A stretch of DNA of 18,950 nucleotides from positions 1 to 18,950 of the forward strand of contig UQWT01000042.1 in assembly GCA_900544815.1 (NCBI GenBank), read 5' to 3'. How positions within the stretch are numbered: position 1 is the stretch's first letter; each line of letters opens with the position of its first letter. The translations under genes and the position numbers were made by a program. Below are positions 1 to 5,926 of the stretch, piece by piece. A model generated the notes under the pieces. That model saw nothing but the letters and a program-made list of their open reading frames with translations, searched no databases and was not told the origin of the DNA. Origin of the DNA: an uncultured Bacteroidales bacterium (GTDB lineage Bacteria; Bacteroidota; Bacteroidia; Bacteroidales; UBA932).

Positions 1-2
1 AG

Positions 3-113
3 ATAGAAAGGACATGCGGCATATCCTCATATATCACAGAGGAGAATACGGTACTTACAGCAGCTTATAAAAAACTTGCATGGAATAAAGATGTACAGAT
101 GATTGCCGACTAA
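3..113 (+). CDS. C-terminal end of an unidentified protein (cut by window edge)
   Basis: An open frame runs from the window edge for 36 codons and stops at TAA (111-113). The visible residues end in KLAWNKDVQMIAD. I do not recognise a family from so short a tail. It is convergent with the amino-acid symporter on the other strand, with 36 bases between the two stop codons. A weak inverted repeat (TTGCCG at 103-108 and CGGCAA at 121-126) spans the stop but has no T-run after it. The frame could be accidental, but its position, ending just before a convergent gene, fits a real gene end. Confidence 0.5.
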   Translation: MERTCGISSYITEENTVLTAAYKKLAWNKDVQMIAD

Positions 114-149
114 AGCAGACCGGCAACCATCTGTTATTAATTATTGTAT

Positions 150-1544
150 CTACTCCCTGCCTGGAATCTCCTCGTTTGCATGTTCATCCAATCTGTTACC
201 CCAAAGGTAGTATTTTGTTTCCGATGCTAAAACACCGCTTAACAAAATCAATGACAATAAGTTTGGTATTGCCATAAGCGCATTTGTAATATCTGCCAGA
301 TTCCAGACAAGCGTAAGATCTACAACTGAACCCACGAATATAAGGACTATCCACACCAATCTATAGTAGCGCACAATCTTTTTGCTTGTAAGATATTCAA
401 CCGCTTTCTCTGCATAATAGCTCCAGCCCAATATTGTTGAAAATGCAAATGTTATAAGGCCTATGGTTAGAATAGGTGTTCCAATAAAAGGTATTTTGGA
501 GAATGAAACTTGCGTAAGTTTTGCTCCGTCTGCATAGCTTATATCCGGATGAGCCACAATGCTGCTAACAAGCACAAGCCCTGTTAGCAGGCATATTACA
601 ACTGTATCCCAAAATGTTGCGGTAGAGCATATAAGTGCCTGCCTTACAGGATTTCTGGTCTGCGCTGCTGCAGACATGATAGGGGCAGATCCTAATCCTG
701 ATTCATTTGAGAAGAGTCCACGAGCTATTCCGAATCTTGCCACCATGATGATAGAAGCACCTACAAATCCTCCGCCTGCCGCTGCGGGATTAAATGCAGA
801 TTTTACAATAAGTGTAAGCGCTTCCCACACATAAGCATGATTAAAGCAAAGAATTGCAATGCAACCACCTACATAAAAGACAGCCATAAACGGCACCAAG
901 ACTCCACATACCTTTGCTATTCCTTTAACTCCAAAAATAATTACAAGTGCAACAAGGCCGGCCATTACAAGCCCCGAAATATATGTTGGAACTCCATTGG
1001 TTCCAGGTCCAAATATATTTGGTTCAGAAAGTAATGTAGAGATAGCATTGGCCTGCACTGTATTACCAATTCCAAATGCAGCAAGAGCAGTAAATATGCA
1101 GAACAGAACGGCAAGCCACTTCATCTTAAGGCCCCTTTCCAACGCATACATCGGGCCACCTAACATAGTGCCGTCTGATGTTCTTACCCTGTACTTAATA
1201 GCAAGCAACCCCTCTCCATATTTTGTTGCAATACCCAAAACTCCTGTAAGCCAGCACCAGAACACCGCTCCTGGTCCACCAAGAGCTACTGCCGTTGCCA
1301 CACCTATAATATTACCTGTTCCAATTGTAGCTGCAAGCATTGTTGCAAGTGTGTGGAACGGGCTCACATCTCCTTTACTCTCTTTGTCGGGAGTAACAGA
1401 CAGCTTAATGGCTTTTAATATTTTTCTTTGAGGAAACCCAAGCCTTATTGTCAAAAAAATATGAGTACCAAAAAGAAGGATGATCAATGGCCATCCCCAC
1501 AGAAAATCCGACACGGATTTAATGATTGCGTTAAAATTTTCCAT
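150..1544 (-). CDS. Alanine/glycine:cation symporter (AGCS family, AlsT-like)
   Basis: Integral inner-membrane transporter of 464 residues, the usual length for the sodium:alanine/glycine symporter family. Family members import small neutral amino acids with Na+ or H+. Hallmarks visible are the N-terminal TIGTGNIIGVATAVALGGPG stretch, the TKYGEGLLAIKYR segment with the following GGPMYALE, and the central FSNESGLGSAP motif, close to the usual FSNEAGLGSAP. About ten or eleven hydrophobic segments can be followed. The ATG at 1544 gives a natural N-terminus of a short amphipathic stretch followed by WGWPLIILLFG. It is transcribed alone, divergent from the decarboxylase-like lipoprotein, and its start lies 45 bases downstream of a TATATTTG element and a pair of palindromes, which suggests regulated expression. 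The exact amino acid carried cannot be read from the sequence. Confidence 0.95.
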   Translation of the reverse strand: MENFNAIIKSVSDFLWGWPLIILLFGTHIFLTIRLGFPQRKILKAIKLSVTPDKESKGDVSPFHTLATMLAATIGTGNIIGVATAVALGGPGAVFWCWLTGVLGIATKYGEGLLAIKYRVRTSDGTMLGGPMYALERGLKMKWLAVLFCIFTALAAFGIGNTVQANAISTLLSEPNIFGPGTNGVPTYISGLVMAGLVALVIIFGVKGIAKVCGVLVPFMAVFYVGGCIAILCFNHAYVWEALTLIVKSAFNPAAAGGGFVGASIIMVARFGIARGLFSNESGLGSAPIMSAAAQTRNPVRQALICSTATFWDTVVICLLTGLVLVSSIVAHPDISYADGAKLTQVSFSKIPFIGTPILTIGLITFAFSTILGWSYYAEKAVEYLTSKKIVRYYRLVWIVLIFVGSVVDLTLVWNLADITNALMAIPNLLSLILLSGVLASETKYYLWGNRLDEHANEEIPGRE

Positions 1545-1588
1545 AGTATTTGATGTATGACTAAAGTTTTTTTAATGTTAGGTCGATA

Positions 1589-1596
1589 CAAATATA
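1589..1596 (-). promoter_or_regulatory. Probable -7 element for the AGCS symporter
   Basis: On the minus strand this reads TATATTTG, an exact match to the Bacteroidota -7 consensus TAnnTTTG, 45 bases upstream of the symporter ATG. No clear TTG lies at the -33 distance. That position is instead occupied by a palindrome (1606-1620), which would fit a promoter that depends on, or is blocked by, a regulator. Confidence 0.5.
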
Positions 1597-1605
1597 CGAG
1601 ATTTC

Positions 1606-1620
1606 GCACTATTAAAGTGC
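1606..1620. promoter_or_regulatory. Palindromic operator-like site 1
   Basis: The sequence GCACTATTAAAGTGC has perfect 5-base arms (GCACT/AGTGC) around a 5-base centre. It sits between the -7 element of the symporter and the position expected for -33. It shares the core GCAC-N7-GTGC with site 2, whose centre is 32 bp away. Confidence 0.5.
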
Positions 1621-1635
1621 ATTCTCATTTCTTTT

Positions 1636-1654
1636 TTGCACTATTATAGTGCAA
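1636..1654. promoter_or_regulatory. Palindromic operator-like site 2
   Basis: TTGCACTATTATAGTGCAA is a perfect 19-bp palindrome centred on T1645. It repeats the GCACTATTA core of site 1 at a centre-to-centre distance of 32 bp, about three helical turns, so both sites would face the same side of the DNA. A dimeric regulator is the natural reading. No regulator gene lies next to it. Confidence 0.6.
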
Positions 1655-1705
1655 TCATTCGAAAAGCATCATTTCGGTCAACTTCACGGAAAGGTTGCAG
1701 GATTA

Positions 1706-1737
1706 TTGGTGTAAATTGTGATTTATATATAAATTTG
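1706..1737 (+). promoter_or_regulatory. Bacteroidota-type promoter for the PSD-like lipoprotein gene
   Basis: TTG at 1706-1708 is followed after 21 bases by TAAATTTG (1730-1737), matching the Bacteroidota -33/-7 pattern. Transcription would start around 1742-1746, giving a leader of about 25-30 bases before the ATG at 1771. Confidence 0.6.
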
Positions 1738-1770
1738 CACAGATCATAATTAAAATATACATATTAGCAT

Positions 1771-3051
1771 ATGAAAAACTTAATTAACAACTCGTTAAGG
1801 ATGCTATTATCGGCATTCTTGCTTATGATTCTCCTGTCGTGCCAAGATAAGGCTAAGGAAGAGAAACAGTACAGCCCCATCACACAAAAGCTAGTCGATT
1901 TGGTGAAGAGCGACGAACGTATCAAGTCACTCCTCATGGAAGCCATCGAGAAAGGCAAGAAAATCAATCCAGACTCCTCCACCAACCCGGCACAATCGCT
2001 GGAAGAATATTATAACTTCATCGACCATTCGCAGACTGCCATGCCGTGGGATGTCATTTTCTGTCCCGGGCAGCCCAGCATCTTCGGACGAATGTATCAG
2101 GCTCTGTGCTATTGCTATTTCATCAACTGCATGCCGCTGGAGGCGTTGGAAAACGAAACGCTGTTTACGAATTCAGTGCAATACGTGGAACCTTACCGCA
2201 GCTGGCTGGTAGATTACTGCAAGTCGTGGGGAAGCTTCCTCTCGTCACCAGAATCCTGGAACAAGGAGTACGAGGAGCTGATGATGCAGCAAGAAGAATT
2301 GGGCATGACCAACGGATGGTATGAAGACCCGTCGAACTGGCATTCATTCAACGACTTCTTCTGCCGTCGCTTAGCCTCTCCCGACCAACGGACTATCACC
2401 TCACCGGAAGATAATTCCATCGTGGCTTCTCCGGCCGATTGTGTTCCACAGGGTGTTTGGAAGATTGATAACGAATCCTACATCATCACGGATGAAAAGA
2501 TCGCGGTGAAATCTCGCGTGTTCAATTCCGTACGCAACCTTATCGGCCCGGACAGCCCTTATTGTGATGCCTTTGCCGGAGGTACGTTCTATCACGCTTT
2601 TCTCAATGCCAATGACTACCACCGCTATCACTTCCCATTATCGGGTGTTATCCGCGAACTTCGCATCATTCCGGGAGATGACGCTTTGGGTGGAAAAATC
2701 ACTTGGGAGCCTGATTTAAAGCAATATGTAGTAGACTGTTCCGTTCCGGGCTGGCAAAGCATCGAAACGCGCGGACTGGCTATCATCGAAACAGATACAC
2801 ATGGATTGGTGGCCGTGATGCCGATCGGTATGTCGCAAGTGGCTTCTGTCAATTTCACGGAAGGATTACAGGTGGGTGATCGGGTTAAAAAAGGCGATGA
2901 ACTGGGCTATTTCCTGTTCGGAGGTTCGGATTTCGTGCTGGTATTCCAGAAAGATGCGGACTTCCGCCTGATCTCTCCAAAGGCTGGAGACAACACATGG
3001 CAACACATCCTGATGGGTGAAAAGTTGGGCGAAGTGAAGTCAGTTAAATAA
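1771..3051 (+). CDS. Exported phosphatidylserine-decarboxylase-like lipoprotein
   Basis: A pyruvoyl-dependent decarboxylase-family protein of 426 residues. The signal peptide ends in a lipobox LLSC (Cys24), so it should be lipid-anchored outside the cytoplasm. The FNDFFCRRL segment (193-201) matches the FxxFF motif before the catalytic domain of long PSD-like enzymes. SPAD (Asp223), DYHRYH (His284, His287) and FGGS (Gly385-Ser386) correspond to the Asp-His-Ser self-cleavage triad and the decarboxylation His of E. coli Psd. Cleavage before Ser386 would give a small pyruvoyl subunit of about 41 residues. The Gly that usually follows SPAD is Cys here (224). Known PSDs act in the cytoplasmic membrane; some long homologues (the fungal PsiD type) decarboxylate free amino acids, so the substrate is open. 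Codon use (ATC, CGT/CGC, GC-rich third positions) differs from the flanking genes. It is convergent with the SDR gene and shares its terminator. Confidence 0.85.
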   Translation: MKNLINNSLRMLLSAFLLMILLSCQDKAKEEKQYSPITQKLVDLVKSDERIKSLLMEAIEKGKKINPDSSTNPAQSLEEYYNFIDHSQTAMPWDVIFCPGQPSIFGRMYQALCYCYFINCMPLEALENETLFTNSVQYVEPYRSWLVDYCKSWGSFLSSPESWNKEYEELMMQQEELGMTNGWYEDPSNWHSFNDFFCRRLASPDQRTITSPEDNSIVASPADCVPQGVWKIDNESYIITDEKIAVKSRVFNSVRNLIGPDSPYCDAFAGGTFYHAFLNANDYHRYHFPLSGVIRELRIIPGDDALGGKITWEPDLKQYVVDCSVPGWQSIETRGLAIIETDTHGLVAVMPIGMSQVASVNFTEGLQVGDRVKKGDELGYFLFGGSDFVLVFQKDADFRLISPKAGDNTWQHILMGEKLGEVKSVK

Positions 3052-3077
3052 CAAGATTCGTTGAGTAGGAGGAAAAC

Positions 3078-3107
3078 AAAGGGAGTGTCTTGTTAGACAC
3101 TCCCTTT
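3078..3107. terminator. Bidirectional terminator between the PSD-like and SDR genes
   Basis: A perfect 10-bp stem GGGAGTGTCT/AGACACTCCC with a 4-base loop is flanked by AAA on the left and TTTT on the right, so it can end transcription from both convergent genes. It starts about 27 bases after the PSD-like stop and 20 bases after the SDR stop. Confidence 0.85.
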
Positions 3108-3124
3108 TGGCATTTGTCACAGAA

Positions 3125-3886
3125 TCAATGTGCCACCAGACCTCCGTCTACCAGATAATGCCCTCCCGTGCAGAAACTTGACGCGTCGGAAGCCAGGAAA
3201 TACACCATTTCCGCCACCTCCTCCGGGCGTCCCGCGGAACCTCTTGCATACAGGGCGTTCTCCTCGCGCCAATAGTCATCGATGCTGCAATGATTCTCTT
3301 GGGCAAACTTCTCAAACAGATTGTCTACCAAAGGCGTGTGGATAGTTCCTGCGCACACGGCGTTGACACGGATGTTCTTTGGTCCGAGGTCTATGGAGAG
3401 ACTTCGGGTGATTTGTCCCAGCGCACCTTTGGTCAGCCCATATCCGAAACTGTGCGCCTTGCCAACGAACCACTGGTCCGAAGCGCTGATAACCACAGTC
3501 CCTCCTCCCGCACGAATGATGTGCGGCACCGCCTCGCGGAGCGTGTTCACCGTACCGTAGATATTGGTCTGGATCATCAGATCCAACTCCTCGTCCGAAA
3601 TGTCCAGCAACGTGTTGCAGCGATGGATGCCCGCGTTGGCCACCACGCTGTCCAGCCGGCCGAATCTCTTCACGATTTCCTCTACAGCACGATGGATGTC
3701 AGCACGGTTCCGGGTATTGCCCGACACAAAAATCAATTGTTCCGGACGGTTTATCTCTTCCATCCGTTCGCGAGCCGCCTCCTCATTGATGTCCATGAAC
3801 CCCACGTTCCATCCCTGTTGGATGAATTTCTTAACCGAAGCGGCACCGATACCGGTAGAACCGCCTGTAATGAGTACTGTTTTCAT
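3125..3886 (-). CDS. SDR-family oxidoreductase (classical short-chain dehydrogenase)
   Basis: A soluble NAD(P)-dependent dehydrogenase/reductase of 253 residues, the usual size for classical SDRs. The cofactor motif TGGSTGIG is at 7-14, NAG at 84-86, and the catalytic tetrad is Asn108, Ser136, Tyr149 and Lys153 (YGLTK). Asp32 at the end of the second strand (FMDIN) suggests NAD rather than NADP. The C-terminal FCTGGHYLVDGG segment is typical of the 3-oxoacyl-ACP reductase/glucose dehydrogenase branch, but the substrate cannot be assigned. The ATG overlaps the stop of an upstream mini-lipoprotein frame by ATGA, so translation may be coupled. Its GC-rich codon use matches the facing decarboxylase-like gene and not the rest of the window, suggesting both came together by transfer. 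Confidence 0.9.
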   Translation of the reverse strand: MKTVLITGGSTGIGAASVKKFIQQGWNVGFMDINEEAARERMEEINRPEQLIFVSGNTRNRADIHRAVEEIVKRFGRLDSVVANAGIHRCNTLLDISDEELDLMIQTNIYGTVNTLREAVPHIIRAGGGTVVISASDQWFVGKAHSFGYGLTKGALGQITRSLSIDLGPKNIRVNAVCAGTIHTPLVDNLFEKFAQENHCSIDDYWREENALYARGSAGRPEEVAEMVYFLASDASSFCTGGHYLVDGGLVAH

Positions 3887-4017
3887 ACGAATGATTTATT
3901 TAGATTGTTAGTGAATTGCCCATCAAATGCCCGGTTGACGGTTGGTCTGTTGCTATCGTCTGTGCAACTGCTGCATAAAACCAGCAGGCAAGGCAAGAAA
4001 ACAAGAATTTTATTCAT
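3883..4017 (-). CDS. 44-residue mini-lipoprotein overlapping the SDR start
   Basis: An ATG at 4017 opens a 44-codon frame that ends in TGA (3885-3883), overlapping the SDR start as ATGA. The product starts MNKILVFLPC, has a hydrophobic core, and ends its signal at CSSC (Cys18), followed by TDDS. That is a plausible lipoprotein signal with an acidic tail of the kind that promotes surface display in Bacteroidota. Only 26 residues would remain after processing. It may be a genuine small secreted peptide translationally coupled to the SDR, a leader that sets SDR translation, or the leftover start of a larger lipoprotein that was deleted. A TAAATTTG element lies 36 bases upstream. I recognise no family. 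Confidence 0.55.
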   Translation of the reverse strand: MNKILVFLPCLLVLCSSCTDDSNRPTVNRAFDGQFTNNLNKSFV

Positions 4018-4052
4018 TCAATTCATATTTAACGTGAATTCGATATAAAGTA

Positions 4053-4060
4053 CAAATTTA
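4053..4060 (-). promoter_or_regulatory. Probable -7 element for the mini-lipoprotein/SDR transcript
   Basis: On the minus strand this reads TAAATTTG, an exact TAnnTTTG match, 36 bases before the ATG at 4017. The nearest upstream TTG is about 25 bases away, longer than usual, so the -33 is not convincing. Confidence 0.45.
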
Positions 4061-4136
4061 AGAGTTACCACTAAGTTCTCTGAGACCAAAATTACAAAGA
4101 TTTATCGTATAGCAGAAATTTTTCACTATGAATTAA

Positions 4137-4345
4137 AGCAGTTTTTTCACGACAGCCTATCGCACTTTGCTGAAGAATGATACGGCAAGTAACGACATGT
4201 TGATAGAATATACCCAACGGATAATAGACCATACCGCCATGCTGATAGCCGAGGCGGAGGGCAAGATAAAGAGTCATTTGAAAGCATGAGGAATATAGTG
4301 ATTCTGAACAGCTTGGCATTATCTTATCCGTTGATAGTCAAATAA
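4137..4345 (+). pseudogene. Degraded remnant of a small two-gene operon
   Basis: A frame without an upstream start (4137-4289) encodes about 50 residues ending in AEAEGKIKSHLKA, with a protein-like, GC-rich character. Its TGA overlaps an ATG (4286) as ATGA, which opens a 19-codon frame MRNIVILNSLALSY... stopping at 4345. Another frame (4049-4180, containing KIYRIAEIFHYELKQF) runs into the first one at a run of six T bases (4142-4147), so a frameshift may have split one gene. The pattern looks like the end of one gene coupled to the truncated start of the next. No family is recognised. The rest of 4018-4436 shows only promoter-like elements and no other gene. Confidence 0.35.
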
Positions 4346-4381
4346 AATACTTCATACTATCACAAATATAGGAATAATTAC

Positions 4382-4389
4382 TATATTTG
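4382..4389 (+). promoter_or_regulatory. Probable -7 element for the S41 peptidase gene
   Basis: TATATTTG matches the TAnnTTTG consensus exactly and lies 47 bases before the ATG at 4437. No TTG is found at the -33 spacing, so the promoter may be weak or regulated. Confidence 0.4.
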
Positions 4390-4436
4390 AACCATCAATG
4401 GGCCAGTTCATTTATTAATCATTAATTTAGGGATTT

Positions 4437-5798
4437 ATGAAAAATCTTTGCTCCAGATATATAGTCTTATTAGCTATTATTGCAGTTAGTTTTTCATCGT
4501 GCAAAAAAGAGAAAACAGAACCGGAATCTCCATTCTCTTCTGAACGATTAGCCATGAAGTTTGTACAGGATGTAATGAAAGAGTATTACTATTGGAACAA
4601 AACGGCTCCTTATCCCAATTATATGAATTATACTGATATTTATAAATTCTTTAAGGAATCGTTGGTTGAATCTGATAGATGGAGCTGGATGATGGATGGG
4701 AAAACTTATACAGAAGAGGAGACCGGTGTATATACTTCGTACGGGGCCTCTTTAGGGCAGGCTGTTGAGTACTATAATGACTACTCTGTATATATAAGAT
4801 ATGTGTATAAGGATTCTCCGTTCGACAAAGCAGGGGTAACTCGCGGATGGTCTATTCAAAAGATTAATGGAGTTGACGTAAAAACACTTATAAAGAATGA
4901 AACCTTTAATAAAGAGTTTGACAAGGATGGTAATACATTTACCTTTAATGATACGGCCGGAAATATTAAAGAGATAAAGATTAACAAGAGCTCTATTTAT
5001 GCGCCATCCGTTTTAGTTGCAAAAGTATTTGATAAGCTGGAATACAGTTGGTTAGATCAACCTGTGGGTTATATAAACTACCTCTCTTTTAATCAGAATA
5101 TGCTTGATGAGATAAAATCGGCTGTTGCAACGGTAAAGAGTTCAGGGGCAAAGCATCTCATTTTGGATTTAAGGTATAATGGAGGAGGGAGTGCCAAAGC
5201 ATCAGCCCTTTTAGCTTCACTTATTGCCAACAGCGGATGTGACGGTAAAATTCTTGTTAAGAGGAAACATAATTCCAAGTACTCGGCATTAGACAATGAT
5301 AAAAAAACAATCTCTATAATAGAGAGAACTCAAGAATCTTTAGATCTCAACGATATCTATGTTATATCGGGAAAAGGTACGGCTTCGGCAAGTGAAGTTA
5401 TAATCAATGGCCTAAAGCCGCTTATGAATATAATTCAGGTAGGACAGACAACGTACGGCAAGCCTAATGGCATGTATCTGTTTCTCTACCCGCAAAAAGC
5501 TGATATACCAGATTATGTTTTCCTTCCAATCTGTTTCTACTCCGTAAATTCTTTAGGAGAAGGGGATTATGATAAAGGTTTGCTTCCCGACAACTACAGG
5601 GCAGATTATCCGTGCACAGACTGGGACAACGATGAGATAGTTGTTGCCTGCCTAAAAAAGATTGCTAATGGGAGTTTCCCAGACCTTCCAAAAGTGTCTG
5701 CAGACGCTGTTGATGTAAGAGCAGATGATGCTAATGTAATCATACAGACAGACGAGATGAAAAAGGGATACGGGCGCTGTACTGTTACTTTACCTTAA
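4437..5798 (+). CDS. S41-family (tail-specific-like) protease, lipoprotein
   Basis: A C-terminal-processing-type serine protease of 453 residues, exported and lipid-anchored: the signal ends in FSSC (Cys22), followed by KKEK. After an N-terminal helical stretch (about 35-95, YYYWNK...) comes a PDZ-like domain (about 100-165, KDSPFDKAGVTRGWSIQKIN), then the S41 catalytic domain with LILDLRYNGGG (241-251) and GTASASE. The likely nucleophile is Ser327 and the general base Lys352 (YGKPNG). Their spacing of 25 residues equals that of Ser430 and Lys455 in E. coli Tsp. Such enzymes trim or degrade envelope proteins; substrates here are unknown. Low-GC codon use returns in this gene, marking the right edge of the unusual block. 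It appears monocistronic and faces infB. Confidence 0.92.
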   Translation: MKNLCSRYIVLLAIIAVSFSSCKKEKTEPESPFSSERLAMKFVQDVMKEYYYWNKTAPYPNYMNYTDIYKFFKESLVESDRWSWMMDGKTYTEEETGVYTSYGASLGQAVEYYNDYSVYIRYVYKDSPFDKAGVTRGWSIQKINGVDVKTLIKNETFNKEFDKDGNTFTFNDTAGNIKEIKINKSSIYAPSVLVAKVFDKLEYSWLDQPVGYINYLSFNQNMLDEIKSAVATVKSSGAKHLILDLRYNGGGSAKASALLASLIANSGCDGKILVKRKHNSKYSALDNDKKTISIIERTQESLDLNDIYVISGKGTASASEVIINGLKPLMNIIQVGQTTYGKPNGMYLFLYPQKADIPDYVFLPICFYSVNSLGEGDYDKGLLPDNYRADYPCTDWDNDEIVVACLKKIANGSFPDLPKVSADAVDVRADDANVIIQTDEMKKGYGRCTVTLP

Positions 5799-5844
5799 AG
5801 TTATCTCTTAAAAAAGCCACCTTTTCATAAAGAGTAATCTTATT

Positions 5845-5900
5845 AAAAAAGAAGTTGAATAGCGATGCTACTTTAAAACAGCATCGCTATTCAGCTTCTT
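5845..5900 (-). terminator. Terminator of the rimP-nusA-infB operon
   Basis: Arms at 5849-5868 and 5881-5900 pair over 20 bases with a single G-U wobble, around a 12-base loop. On the minus strand the stem is followed by a T-run (complement of the A's at 5845-5850), as expected for an intrinsic terminator 27 bases after the infB stop. Without a T-run on the plus side it should stop the S41 transcript less well. The stem is unusually long. Confidence 0.85.
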
Positions 5901-5926
5901 GCCATCTGTACGGGTTATGTACTTTA

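Noticed and set aside
1681..1700. Possible sigma-54 promoter near the twin palindromes (CACGG...GGTTGCA)
   Set aside because: The GG and GC are separated by 7 rather than 10 bases, and the direction would serve the wrong gene.
4092..4319. Minus-strand frame of 75 codons in the intergenic region
   Set aside because: No signal, family or promoter; the opposite strand shows a more protein-like remnant with ATGA coupling.
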